Notes: generated by a model not told the origin, from the letters alone. DNA of 14,669 nucleotides from Bacteroidaceae bacterium (GCA_016292545.1 JAEDIG010000059.1:1-14669); one strand, 5' to 3'. Positions 1 through 7,979 are shown, numbered from the stretch's first letter. Program-made: numbers and translations.

Positions 1-1647
1 TTAGTTCTGCTCCAGGGCCAGTGTCTTGGTGCATTGGTCACACACTTCTGTGGGACCCCAGTACTGGATGGGGCCGGGGTATACGTAGGAAGTGGTCTTT
101 GCCCACTCCTCGCGATGCTCGGCAAAGTAGCGGAAGGGAGCGCCGTCGAGCTCCACAAGTGCCTTGCGGATAACGGGCTTCATGGCACCGTTCCTGCGCT
201 CCATGTTCATCATCATGGTGATGGGCACACCGCCGGCAATCCATTGTGCTGCGGGGGCCGTGGTGTTCTTGATGATCGACATGTAGCCGGTCTTTCCGGC
301 TGCAATCAGGCGGCTGGCGTTGTAGCCAAGGCTGTAGCAGTAGTCGGCATCATAGTTGGAGGGGGCGGCGCAGCGTCCTTCGTATCCGAAGAAGTGGTGC
401 TGGGCGGAGAACTTGCCTGCATACTTGCCTTCCTTCTTCCATCCGGCCAGCTTGGTGGCAACCATGCGGCTGAGCAGCTTCTCGGTTTCGATGAGTGACA
501 CCTGCACGTTTCCGTGGGGGTCGCGATCCAGGCAGAGCTGGCGTGCCACGTCGGCGGGCAGCGAGTTGAGGATGGCCAGGTTCTCGGGTGCGATGTTGCC
601 CTTCACGAAGGCAATCTGCTCCTCTGCGCCGGCAAACTCACGCGATTCGCCCGTAGCGGGGTCGGTGAGCACCTCGTTGAGTTCTGCAATCAGTTTCTTG
701 ATGGCGGGGATGAACTCGATGAGCCCTTCGGGGATGAGCACGGTGCCGAAGTTGTCGCCGTTGGCGGCACGGTCGGCCACGATCTGTGCCAGATAGGTCA
801 CCACGTCGTCGAGCGACATCTCCTTCTGCTCCACCTCTTCCGAGATGAGGCAGGCATTGGGTTGTGTCTGGAGTGCGCATTCCAGGGCGATGTGGCTGGC
901 CGAGCGTCCCATGAGCTTGATGAAATGCCAGTATTTGCGGGCGCTGTTGCAGTCGCGCTGGATGTTGCCGATGAGTTCGCTATAGGTCTTGCAGGCGGTG
1001 TCAAAGCCGAAGCTGGTTTCAATCTGCTCGTTCTTCAGGTCGCCGTCGATGGTCTTGGGGCATCCGATCACCTGCACGCCATAGTTCTTGGCGGCATAGT
1101 ATTCGGCCAGCACGCAGGCGTTGGTGTTGGAGTCGTCGCCGCCGATGATCACCAGGGCCTTGATGCCCAGCTGGCGCAGAATCTGGATGCCGCTCTCGAA
1201 CTGGGCTTCCTTCTCGAGCTTGGTGCGTCCGGAGCCGATGATGTCGAAACCGCCGGTGTTGCGGTATTCGTCGATGAATTCGTCGGTGAATTCCACATAC
1301 TTGTGGTCAACCAATCCGCCGGGGCCCATCAGGAAGCCGTAGAGCTTGCATTGGGGGTTGAGGCTCTTCACGCCGTCATAGAGGCCGCTGATCACGTTGT
1401 GTCCGCCGGGAGCCTGTCCGCCGGAGAGGATGATGCCCACGTTGAAGGGCTCGATGGCCTGTGCCTCGCCCTCTTCGAAGGTGATGACGGGCATGCCATA
1501 GGTGTTGGGGAACATGGCCTTGATCTCTTCCTGGTTGCCTACGCTCTGTGTGGCAGCTCCTGCCACAGCCTTCACGGCACCCTGGAGTGCCTGGGGCAAC
1601 TTGGGCTGATAGGCCGCGCGGGCCACTTGCAATGCACTTTTCTTCAT
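1..1647 (-). CDS. pfp: Diphosphate--fructose-6-phosphate 1-phosphotransferase (PPi-dependent phosphofructokinase)
   Basis: This 548-residue cytosolic glycolytic enzyme reversibly phosphorylates fructose 6-phosphate to fructose 1,6-bisphosphate with pyrophosphate instead of ATP. The glycine-rich phosphate site GGQAPGGHN lies at residues 76-84, GGDDSN at 169-174, PKTIDGDL at 197-204 and MGRSASH at 246-252. In this family the second Asp of GGDDS and the Lys of PKTIDGD are the residues that go with PPi use; ATP enzymes usually have Gly at both places. The length of about 550 fits the long PFP class found in Bacteroidetes, plants and spirochaetes. The start at 1647 is the first in-frame Met with family-like sequence after it, and the TAA stop sits exactly at the left window edge, so the gene is complete but any terminator is outside. 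It is divergent from the operon that begins at 1896. The identification is firm; the PPi preference is inferred from the motifs. Confidence 0.95.
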   Translation of the reverse strand: MKKSALQVARAAYQPKLPQALQGAVKAVAGAATQSVGNQEEIKAMFPNTYGMPVITFEEGEAQAIEPFNVGIILSGGQAPGGHNVISGLYDGVKSLNPQCKLYGFLMGPGGLVDHKYVEFTDEFIDEYRNTGGFDIIGSGRTKLEKEAQFESGIQILRQLGIKALVIIGGDDSNTNACVLAEYYAAKNYGVQVIGCPKTIDGDLKNEQIETSFGFDTACKTYSELIGNIQRDCNSARKYWHFIKLMGRSASHIALECALQTQPNACLISEEVEQKEMSLDDVVTYLAQIVADRAANGDNFGTVLIPEGLIEFIPAIKKLIAELNEVLTDPATGESREFAGAEEQIAFVKGNIAPENLAILNSLPADVARQLCLDRDPHGNVQVSLIETEKLLSRMVATKLAGWKKEGKYAGKFSAQHHFFGYEGRCAAPSNYDADYCYSLGYNASRLIAAGKTGYMSIIKNTTAPAAQWIAGGVPITMMMNMERRNGAMKPVIRKALVELDGAPFRYFAEHREEWAKTTSYVYPGPIQYWGPTEVCDQCTKTLALEQN

Positions 1648-1714
1648 AATTCTGTTTTCCTTTTTTTTGTTTGAATCTGTGATGATTTTTCTTCTTTACT
1701 TTAAAAAATATGTG

Positions 1715-1722
1715 CAAATGTA
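1715..1722 (-). promoter_or_regulatory. Probable -7 promoter element for pfp
   Basis: Read on the minus strand this is TACATTTG, an exact match to the Bacteroidetes -7 consensus TAnnTTTG. It lies about 68 bases upstream of the pfp start codon. No good TTTG is seen at the usual -33 distance; only weak two-of-four matches occur there, and a TTTC lies 24 bases upstream. The -7 match is clear and the complete promoter less so. Confidence 0.5.
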
Positions 1723-1792
1723 CGAAAATGCGGACAATTCTTGAAGGAAAACACGAAAAATATGCGTTTGTGAGCATTTTTTCTCCCGAAAA

Positions 1793-1824
1793 GTTGTCAG
1801 TCAGGAAAAAAAATCCTAATTTTG
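1793..1824 (+). promoter_or_regulatory. Probable Bacteroidetes-type promoter for the 1896-7931 operon
   Basis: GTTG at 1793-1796 is a three-of-four match to the -33 element TTTG. It is followed after exactly 20 bases by TAATTTTG at 1817-1824, a perfect match to TAnnTTTG. Transcription would start near 1830, leaving a leader of roughly 65 bases before the ATG at 1896. The promoter is divergent from the one for pfp, and the two share the AT-rich gap 1648-1895. Confidence 0.65.
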
Positions 1825-1895
1825 AACACAATTCGGCTTTGCCCAAGGCTGGCCGGAGGAAACCAAAATAACAAAAAATAGAAATACAACGTTTT

Positions 1896-2162
1896 ATGAA
1901 GAGAAGGGAATTGAAAAAAAACATCAGGTTCATGACCAGTGAACTCTTGGCAGAATGCCTGTGGCTGAAGCATACTCAGACGAATGTGTCGGACGACGAT
2001 ATAAACAACCTGATTGACAGCATTTTCATCATGCACAACGAGTATATTTCGCGCCTTAGCCATGTGGACAGCAGACAGACAAGGCTGTTCTTCCGCAAGT
2101 TCAGGAACGACCTTGTGAGCCAGGCCAACGACATAGTCGCCCAAATCAGCTCATTGGCATGA
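1896..2162 (+). CDS. Small conserved-looking hypothetical protein, first gene of the operon
   Basis: This 88-residue protein begins MKRRELKKNIRFMTSELLAE. It appears all alpha-helical, with a basic start and a charged, leucine/isoleucine-spaced remainder. There is no signal peptide, membrane segment, cysteine pair or nucleotide-binding motif, so it is probably cytosolic. It resembles short Bacteroidales proteins of about 90 residues with the same MKRRELK start that I remember only as uncharacterised, so no function is proposed. A good promoter lies about 70 bases upstream. The preceding bases are AT-rich without a Shine-Dalgarno site, as usual in this phylum. Its TGA stop overlaps the start of the acyltransferase gene in ATGA, so the two are probably translated in tandem. 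Confidence 0.8.
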   Translation: MKRRELKKNIRFMTSELLAECLWLKHTQTNVSDDDINNLIDSIFIMHNEYISRLSHVDSRQTRLFFRKFRNDLVSQANDIVAQISSLA

Positions 2163-2704
2163 TAGGAAGACTCTCGTCCATAGTGCTGTACCGGTGGATG
2201 GGCTACCAGCTCCAGGTGACGCAGGACGTGCCCCGGAAATGCATCATCGCCCTGGCACCCCACACCAGCAACTGGGATTTCGTCATGGGCATCCTCTACA
2301 GCAGGGCCGAGGGCCTGAAGAGCAGTTTCCTCATCAAGAAGGACTGGTTCTTCTGGCCGGTGGGTCCTGTCATGCGCTGGCTCGGCGGCATCCCTGTGTA
2401 TCGCGACAAGCGCCTCCACACCACCGACCTCATTGCCCGCCAGGCCCGTCAGGCCTCCTCTTTCCGTCTGTGCATCACGCCTGAGGGCACGCGCAAGGCC
2501 AATGCCGAATGGAAGAAGGGCTTCTATTACATAGCCCTCAAGAGCGGGATTCCCATCCTGCTGTACGGGCTTGACTATGAAAGGAAAAGGATTGTGTGCA
2601 CAAGGACGTTCCATCCCACGGGCGATGTGGAGGCCGACATGCACGAAATAAAACAGTATTACAGGAAATTCAAGGGGAAGCATCCCAAGAGATTCGCATT
2701 ATGA
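2159..2704 (+). CDS. Small 1-acylglycerol-3-phosphate acyltransferase family protein (PlsC-like)
   Basis: This is a 181-residue acyltransferase of the PlsC/LPLAT superfamily. Such enzymes move an acyl group from acyl-ACP or acyl-CoA to a lysophospholipid or related acceptor at the inner face of the membrane. The catalytic HX4D motif is HTSNWD at residues 35-40. Acceptor-binding motifs follow as GGIPVYRDK (76-84) and TPEGTR (107-112, in place of the common FPEGTR). There is no clear transmembrane helix, so it is probably a peripheral membrane protein. It is shorter than typical PlsC (about 240 residues) but matches the compact forms common in Bacteroidetes. It overlaps its upstream and downstream neighbours by ATGA at both ends. 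The family is firm; the substrate is unknown and could be lysophosphatidate, an ornithine- or glycine-lipid intermediate, or something else. Confidence 0.88.
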   Translation: MIGRLSSIVLYRWMGYQLQVTQDVPRKCIIALAPHTSNWDFVMGILYSRAEGLKSSFLIKKDWFFWPVGPVMRWLGGIPVYRDKRLHTTDLIARQARQASSFRLCITPEGTRKANAEWKKGFYYIALKSGIPILLYGLDYERKRIVCTRTFHPTGDVEADMHEIKQYYRKFKGKHPKRFAL

Positions 2705-5649
2705 CAAACAGTCGTACCAGCTGCTTATGCACAACAATAGGCAGCGCTATTGTCAGGATGATGCTGTTGTGTGTGCTGGCTTGTCCGGTGCCGCAATACG
2801 CCCATGCGCAGGTTGCCAAGATAAAGACTGCCCTGACACCTTATTTCAAGAACTATTCCAACCCTAACTATACCAGCAAGGACAAGATAGCCATTACCGA
2901 GGTGAGGGTGGACGAGGCATCCCGTCAGGTGGGGGTGTATGTGAACGAAGGCTTCGTGAGCCAGCCGTTCACGCCCGCACTCACGGAGCAGGTCTATGCC
3001 GACGTGCGCGCCCTGCTTCCGCCTGCCTACCAGAGCTGGACGCTCACCATCTATGCCCTGGGCAAACCCATCGAGCGCCTTGTCCCCATCTCCCTGGCCC
3101 TCCACCACGATTCCTTGCGCTACTATCCGCGCAAGAACCTCTACAAGGGCAATCCCTGGGTGACACCCATGAGCCTGCCCTACAAGGTGAGCCAGGGCCT
3201 GCAGGGACGCCACTTGTGTGTGTGGGCCAGCCACGGCCGCTATTTCAGCCACAAGAAGCAGGAGTGGATATGGCAGCGCCCCAATCTGTTCTGCACCAAC
3301 GAGGACCTGTTCACACAAACCATCGTGGTGCCCTATCTCATGCCCATGCTCGAACGGGCGGGGGCGGTGGTGGTGTCGCCCAGGGAGCGCGACTGGAACC
3401 GCTTTGAATGCGTGGTGGACAACGACACGCCCCAAACCGACGGCCTCTACACCGAAACCGACGGCCGCTATGGCTGGCAGGAGGCAGGCATGGGCTTTGC
3501 CCATCTGCGCCAATGGTATTTCGATGGGCAGAATCCCTTTGAGGAGGGTTCCGCCCGTGTGGCCGAGGCACAGAACGGCAAGCGCGACCTGAGCTCCATC
3601 CTGTGGACACCCTCGCTCCCGCAGGCAGGCATGTATGCCGTGTATGTGTCCTACAAGACCCTGCCCGCCAGCGTCAGCGACGCCCTCTACACGGTGCGCC
3701 ACCGCGGGGTGAACACCCTCTTCCGTGTGAACCAGCAGATGGGAGGCGGCACGTGGGTGTATCTGGGCACGTTTGACTTTGCTGCCGACAATCCGCATGA
3801 CAACTGCGTGATGCTCACCAACCAGAGCGGCTACCGGGGTGTGGTCACGGCCGATGCCGTGCGCTTTGGCGGCGGCATGGGCAATGTGGCGCGCATGGAC
3901 AGCCGCATGCAGCAGGCGGTGGGCAGCGGCATGCCCCGCTTCCTGGAGGCCGGCCGCTACTATGCCCAATGGGCGGGCGTCCCCTATCAGGTGTATTCTC
4001 CTTTTGAAGGTGGCGACGACTATAGCGACGACATCCGTTGCCGCCCGTGGATGGAAAACTATCTTGCCCGAGGCAGTGTGTATCTGCCTGGCGACAGCGG
4101 CTTGTGCGTGCCCATCGAACTGAGCATGGGACTCCATAGCGACGCAGGCTTCCGCGACGGACGCGAGCACATAGGCACCCTGGGCATCTACACCACCGAC
4201 TGGAACGAGGGCTTCACCTCGGCCGGCCTCGACCGCCTCACCAGCCGCGACCTGGCCGATGTGGTCATGTCGACCATCCATGCCGACCTCACCCGCACCT
4301 TCGGCCAGTGGACACGCCGCCAGATGTATGACCGCAACTATGGCGAAAGCCGTGAACCGATGGTTCCGGGCATGATTCTGGAAATGCTCAGCCACCAGAA
4401 CTGGTGGGACATGTATCGCGGCCACGACCCCTACTTCAAGTTCATGCTGGCCCGTTCTATATATAAAGGTATACTCCGCTATCTGTCGCTTGTCCATCAG
4501 GTGGACAAGTATGCCACCCAGCCGTTGCCTGTGAGAGAACTGTCGGCCCATGTGGACCCCATCAACTCCACGGTCACCCTGGAGTGGCTGCCCACCTATG
4601 ACCCCGACGACCCCAGCGCCGACCCCGAGGACTTCATCGTGTATCGCAAGGTGGGGCAGGAGGGATATGACAACGGCACCCTGGTGCGTGGCAAGACGAG
4701 CGTGCGCATCGACCTTCAGCCCGAGCAGCTCCACCAGTTCCGGGTGACGGCCGTGAACGCCGGCGGCGAGAGCATGCCCAGCCCCGAGGTGTGCGCCATG
4801 AGTGTGGGCAACGATGCCCCCCGTCTGCTCATCGTGGACGGCTTCCAGCGTGTGGCAGGTCCGCAACCTGTGGAAACACCCACCCAGCAGGGCTTCGACA
4901 TGCTGGCCGACCCGGGTGTGACGGACGTGCGCATGCCGGGCTATTGCGGCGCGCAGATGGTCTTCGACAGGCAGTTTCTCGGACGCAGCCTTGGCCAGAG
5001 CGGAACGGAACTGGAAGGCGTGATAGTGGCAGGCAACACCCACGACTATTCCACCCGCCATGCCGTCGACATCTGCCAGATGATGCGTTGCAACATAGGG
5101 TCGGCCACTGTGGGAGCCGTGGATCGCGTGCCCATCACGCAATACCGGCTGATGGACATCGTGATGGGTGCCCAGCGCGACGACGGCTACAGCTCCCTGC
5201 GCTACAAGACCTTCACCCCGGCCCTCATGCAAACCTTGCAGCACTTCACCCTCAGCGGGGGCAACGTGATGGTGAGCGGGGCCTATATCGCCAGCGACAT
5301 GCTCACGGCCGAGGAGCGCAAGTTCACGGCCGACATCTTCAAGTATGAGCATGGCGGCCGCCAACCCAACGACAGCATCACCGTGGTGAGCGGCATGAAC
5401 ACCCAGGTGAATGTGTACGGCCAGCCCTGCGAGGCCCATTACAGTGTGCCCGCGATGGATGTGCTGGTGCCCACGGGTGGTGCCTTCCCGTCGATGGCCT
5501 ACAGGCCCAGCGGCCTTCCTGCAGCCGTGGCCTATCCCGGGCAGGACTACCGCTGCATGGCTTGGGGCTTCCCGCTGGAATGCATTACCGACGACCAGAC
5601 GCGCCGCAACATCCTCTATGCCTCCCTGCAGTTCCTGCTGGCAAGGTGA
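2701..5649 (+). CDS. Exported amidase-like protein with inserted golvesin/Xly-type domain and FN3 domain ('xanthan lyase' type)
   Basis: This is a 982-residue secreted protein. The start at 2701 overlaps the acyltransferase stop in ATGA; an in-frame ATG at 2596 lies inside that gene and is less likely. Residues 18-36 form a hydrophobic signal ending AHA before Q37; a weak lipobox-like VLAC (25-28) is an alternative. Residues 170-235 resemble the first half of an Amidase_3 zinc amidase, with His178 in ASHGR and Glu201 in NEDLFTQ. Residues 236-393 match the golvesin/Xly carbohydrate-binding-like beta domain. The amidase pattern then resumes with SMGLHSDAG (His479) and VPGMILEMLSHQN (Glu561). 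An FN3 domain spans about 608-702. Residues 705-982 look like a Rossmann- or glutamine-amidotransferase-like fold without an evident catalytic triad. Such proteins are often labelled xanthan lyase, but the zinc-amidase reading suggests peptidoglycan or another amide-linked substrate in the envelope. Confidence 0.8.
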   Translation: MTNSRTSCLCTTIGSAIVRMMLLCVLACPVPQYAHAQVAKIKTALTPYFKNYSNPNYTSKDKIAITEVRVDEASRQVGVYVNEGFVSQPFTPALTEQVYADVRALLPPAYQSWTLTIYALGKPIERLVPISLALHHDSLRYYPRKNLYKGNPWVTPMSLPYKVSQGLQGRHLCVWASHGRYFSHKKQEWIWQRPNLFCTNEDLFTQTIVVPYLMPMLERAGAVVVSPRERDWNRFECVVDNDTPQTDGLYTETDGRYGWQEAGMGFAHLRQWYFDGQNPFEEGSARVAEAQNGKRDLSSILWTPSLPQAGMYAVYVSYKTLPASVSDALYTVRHRGVNTLFRVNQQMGGGTWVYLGTFDFAADNPHDNCVMLTNQSGYRGVVTADAVRFGGGMGNVARMDSRMQQAVGSGMPRFLEAGRYYAQWAGVPYQVYSPFEGGDDYSDDIRCRPWMENYLARGSVYLPGDSGLCVPIELSMGLHSDAGFRDGREHIGTLGIYTTDWNEGFTSAGLDRLTSRDLADVVMSTIHADLTRTFGQWTRRQMYDRNYGESREPMVPGMILEMLSHQNWWDMYRGHDPYFKFMLARSIYKGILRYLSLVHQVDKYATQPLPVRELSAHVDPINSTVTLEWLPTYDPDDPSADPEDFIVYRKVGQEGYDNGTLVRGKTSVRIDLQPEQLHQFRVTAVNAGGESMPSPEVCAMSVGNDAPRLLIVDGFQRVAGPQPVETPTQQGFDMLADPGVTDVRMPGYCGAQMVFDRQFLGRSLGQSGTELEGVIVAGNTHDYSTRHAVDICQMMRCNIGSATVGAVDRVPITQYRLMDIVMGAQRDDGYSSLRYKTFTPALMQTLQHFTLSGGNVMVSGAYIASDMLTAEERKFTADIFKYEHGGRQPNDSITVVSGMNTQVNVYGQPCEAHYSVPAMDVLVPTGGAFPSMAYRPSGLPAAVAYPGQDYRCMAWGFPLECITDDQTRRNILYASLQFLLAR

Positions 5650-5695
5650 AGCAATACATTACAAAGACAATACCAATCAAACAAATCATAGCGAA

Positions 5696-6022
5696 ATGTA
5701 CAAGATAATATGCAACTACAGGGGGTCACGCATGCTGGAGATTACCGAGACGCAGCTCCAGACGATTGCCCGCTACAACTTGTTTTCCGACCTGCTCGAC
5801 AGCAACGGCATCGTGTCGGAGAGCGTGCTCCAGAAACTGCGCCTCAATCTGCGTTCCCTGCTGGAGGCCGGTCATGAGGATGCCCATCTGCTCGACCTCT
5901 GCCAGCACGTAATCTTCCACGACAACATGAAGGCATTTGGCCTGCACCAGCTCATCCTCCTCTATATCGAATGGGAAAAAGGCCTGAATCCGGACAATGA
6001 AGCAGCAGCCAGCGAAGCCTAG
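5696..6022 (+). CDS. Small hypothetical protein between the amidase-like gene and ygiQ
   Basis: This is 108 residues from the ATG at 5696, or 96 from an in-frame ATG at 5732 (MLEITETQLQ). I favour 5696 because the bases before it are A-rich and G-poor, as at many Bacteroidetes starts, while those before 5732 are not; the conserved part may still begin at MLEI. The product looks helical and acidic, with leucine-rich stretches (LRLNLRSLLEAG), several His residues and one Cys in the conserved part, and no signal or membrane segment. I do not recognise a family. It follows the amidase-like gene by 46 bases with no promoter match between them, and its 3' end overlaps the annotated start of ygiQ by 26 bases, so it is probably co-transcribed with both. 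Confidence 0.65.
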   Translation: MYKIICNYRGSRMLEITETQLQTIARYNLFSDLLDSNGIVSESVLQKLRLNLRSLLEAGHEDAHLLDLCQHVIFHDNMKAFGLHQLILLYIEWEKGLNPDNEAAASEA

Positions 6023-7931
6023 GGCGGAGGGCGGCCACATGCTGACCGACTGGCTGCCCACCACACGCAAGGAAATGGACCTCCGGGGTTGGGAGCAGGC
6101 CGACGTGATCCTCTTCAGCGCCGATGCCTATGTGGATCATCCCAGTTTCGGGGCGGCCGTGATAGGGCGCGTGCTGGAGGCCGAAGGGCTGCGCGTGGCC
6201 ATCGTGCCCCAGCCCGACTGGCATGGCGACCTGCGCGACTTCAAGCGCCTGGGCCGTCCACGCCTGTGGTTTGGTGTGGCACCCGGCTGTATGGACAGCA
6301 TGGTCAACAAATATACGGCTGCACGCAGGCTCAGGAGCGAGGACGCCTACAGCCCCGACGGCCGCCACGACATGCGGCCCGAATACCCCACCATCGTGTA
6401 CACCCGCATCCTCAAGCAGCTCTACCCCGACGTGCCCGTGGTGCTGGGAGGCATAGAGGCAAGCCTGCGCCGGCTGGCCCACTACGACTACTGGCAGGAC
6501 CGCATCCTGCCCGGCATCCTGGCCTCCAGCGGAGCCGACATAATCACCTACGGCATGGGCGAAAAGGCCACCCTGGCCATCAGCCGCCTGCTGGCGGAGG
6601 CCATAGATGAATGCCATCCCACCTTGTGCTACAACGAGCGCGGAGAGGCGTGCGTGACCACCGGAACGTTTCGCCAGGTGGTGCAAACCGAACATGCCGT
6701 GCCGCAGACAGTTTCGGCCTATTCGCGCGACTGCATACCCGGAGGCATCCGGCCCGACGACATCGTGCTCCACAGCTTTGAGGAAGCTGTCCGCGACGGG
6801 AAACTCCATGCGGCCAACTTCCGCCACATCGAGGAGGAAAGCAACAAGATGCACGCCCAGCGGCTGATTCAGCAGACGGGCGAGGAGTGGATGGTGGTGA
6901 ACCCGCCTTATCCTCCGCTCACACAGGAGGAGCTGGATGCCTCGTTCGACCTTCCATACACCCGCCTTCCACACCCCAAGTACAAGGGCAAGCGCATTCC
7001 CGCCTATGAGATGATCCGCCACAGCGTGTGCCTGCACCGGGGATGCTTCGGAGGCTGTGCCTTCTGCACCATCAGCGCCCATCAGGGCAAGTTCATCGTG
7101 AGCCGCAGCAAGGAGAGCATCCTGCGCGAGGTGGAGCAGGTCACCCGCATGCCCGATTTCAAGGGCTACATCAGCGACCTGGGAGGCCCCAGCGCCAACA
7201 TGTACCGCATGGGCGGCCGCAACCCCAAGGTGTGCCAGGCGTGCAGGAAACCCAGCTGCCTGCATCCCAAGGTGTGCCCCAACCTGCTGGTGGATCATCG
7301 GCCCCTGCTCGACATCTACCGGGCGGTGGATGCCATGCCGGGCGTGAAGAAGAGCTTCATCGGAAGCGGCGTGCGCTACGACCTGCTGCTCCACGACAAT
7401 GGCGACGAGGCGCTCAACGAAGCCTCGCGCCAGTACATCCGTGACCTCATCCTCCACCATGTGAGCGGACGGCTCAAGGTGGCTCCCGAGCACACCAGCG
7501 ACCGTGTGCTCCAGCTCATGCGCAAGCCCTCGTTCGAGCTGTTCAGGCGGTTCAGCCGCATCTTCCACGACATCTGCCGCCAGGCAGGGCTCCGCCAGCA
7601 GATTATCCCCTATTTCATCAGCAGCCATCCCGGCTGCACGGAAACGGACATGGCCGAGCTGGCCGTCATCACCCGCGAACTGGACTTCCAGCTGGAGCAG
7701 GTGCAGGACTTCACGCCCACGCCCATGACCGTGAGCACGGAGGCCTGGGCAACGGGCTTCCATCCCTATACGCTGGAGCCCGTGTGTAGTGCCAAGAGCC
7801 CCCAGCAGAAGGCCGCCCAGCGCATGTTCTTCTTCTGGTATAAGCCCGAAGAGCGCAGGCGCATAGAGCAGAAACTCCGCCAGATGGGTCGCCCCGACTT
7901 GCTGCGGAAGCTGTTTGGCCGGCAACGCTAG
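5997..7931 (+). CDS. ygiQ: YgiQ family radical SAM protein
   Basis: This is a 644-residue radical S-adenosylmethionine protein of the YgiQ family (UPF0313), cytosolic, with no settled reaction. The N-terminal domain carries LTDWLPTTRKE, DAYVDHPSFG and a cobalamin-binding-like region typical of the family. The radical SAM cluster motif CX3CX2C is Cys350, Cys354 and Cys357 within CLHRGCFGGCAFC. A second cysteine group, Cys413, Cys416, Cys421 and Cys427 (CQACRKPSCLHPKVC), is a familiar part of YgiQ and may hold another metal centre. The core then continues with SGVRYDLLL and VAPEHTSDRVL. It is about 95 residues shorter than E. coli YgiQ, mainly at the C-terminus, as I recall for Bacteroidetes members. 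Translation may start at 5997, overlapping the previous gene by 26 bases, or at 6039 (MLTDWLPTT). Family assignment is firm. Confidence 0.93.
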   Translation: MKQQPAKPRAEGGHMLTDWLPTTRKEMDLRGWEQADVILFSADAYVDHPSFGAAVIGRVLEAEGLRVAIVPQPDWHGDLRDFKRLGRPRLWFGVAPGCMDSMVNKYTAARRLRSEDAYSPDGRHDMRPEYPTIVYTRILKQLYPDVPVVLGGIEASLRRLAHYDYWQDRILPGILASSGADIITYGMGEKATLAISRLLAEAIDECHPTLCYNERGEACVTTGTFRQVVQTEHAVPQTVSAYSRDCIPGGIRPDDIVLHSFEEAVRDGKLHAANFRHIEEESNKMHAQRLIQQTGEEWMVVNPPYPPLTQEELDASFDLPYTRLPHPKYKGKRIPAYEMIRHSVCLHRGCFGGCAFCTISAHQGKFIVSRSKESILREVEQVTRMPDFKGYISDLGGPSANMYRMGGRNPKVCQACRKPSCLHPKVCPNLLVDHRPLLDIYRAVDAMPGVKKSFIGSGVRYDLLLHDNGDEALNEASRQYIRDLILHHVSGRLKVAPEHTSDRVLQLMRKPSFELFRRFSRIFHDICRQAGLRQQIIPYFISSHPGCTETDMAELAVITRELDFQLEQVQDFTPTPMTVSTEAWATGFHPYTLEPVCSAKSPQQKAAQRMFFFWYKPEERRRIEQKLRQMGRPDLLRKLFGRQR

Positions 7932-7933
7932 TG

Positions 7934-7954
7934 ACGTGCGTGCGCGCGTATGCG
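7934..7954. other. 21-base alternating purine-pyrimidine tract after ygiQ
   Basis: Every base from 7934 to 7954 alternates purine and pyrimidine, mostly as CG and TG steps (ACGTGCGTGCGCGCG, then TATGCG). It begins three bases after the ygiQ stop and is followed at once by an A/T-only-rich stretch. Such tracts can adopt left-handed Z-DNA under supercoiling. No function is shown; it may be chance in a short GC-rich gap. Confidence 0.4.
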
Positions 7955-7971
7955 ATAAAAATAAATATGTA

Positions 7972-7979
7972 TAACTTTT
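7972..7979 (+). promoter_or_regulatory. Possible weak -7 element upstream of the DUF4494-yggS pair
   Basis: TAACTTTT differs from the -7 consensus TAnnTTTG only at the last base and lies 18 bases before the ATG at 7997. No TTTG is present 17-23 bases upstream. The 65-base gap after ygiQ makes a separate promoter reasonable, but the match is weak and read-through from ygiQ is equally possible. Confidence 0.25.

Noticed and set aside
514..1674. 386-codon plus-strand frame opposite pfp
   Set aside because: It lies antisense to a firmly identified gene; its protein is low-complexity (Ala, Gly, Val, His, Leu) and has no motif. It follows from the GC-rich third positions of pfp.
2596..2700. Upstream start for the amidase-like protein
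   Set aside because: The 35 added residues are basic and lie wholly inside the acyltransferase gene. Starting at 2701 gives an ATGA overlap and a proper signal peptide.
2725..5439. 904-codon minus-strand frame opposite the amidase-like gene
   Set aside because: It is very long but is rich in His, Ala, Gly and Val with no domain, and it is explained by codon bias of the real gene on the plus strand.
5952..7925. 657-codon minus-strand frame opposite ygiQ
   Set aside because: It is antisense to a clear radical SAM gene and has the same low-complexity His/Ala/Gly composition as the other shadow frames.
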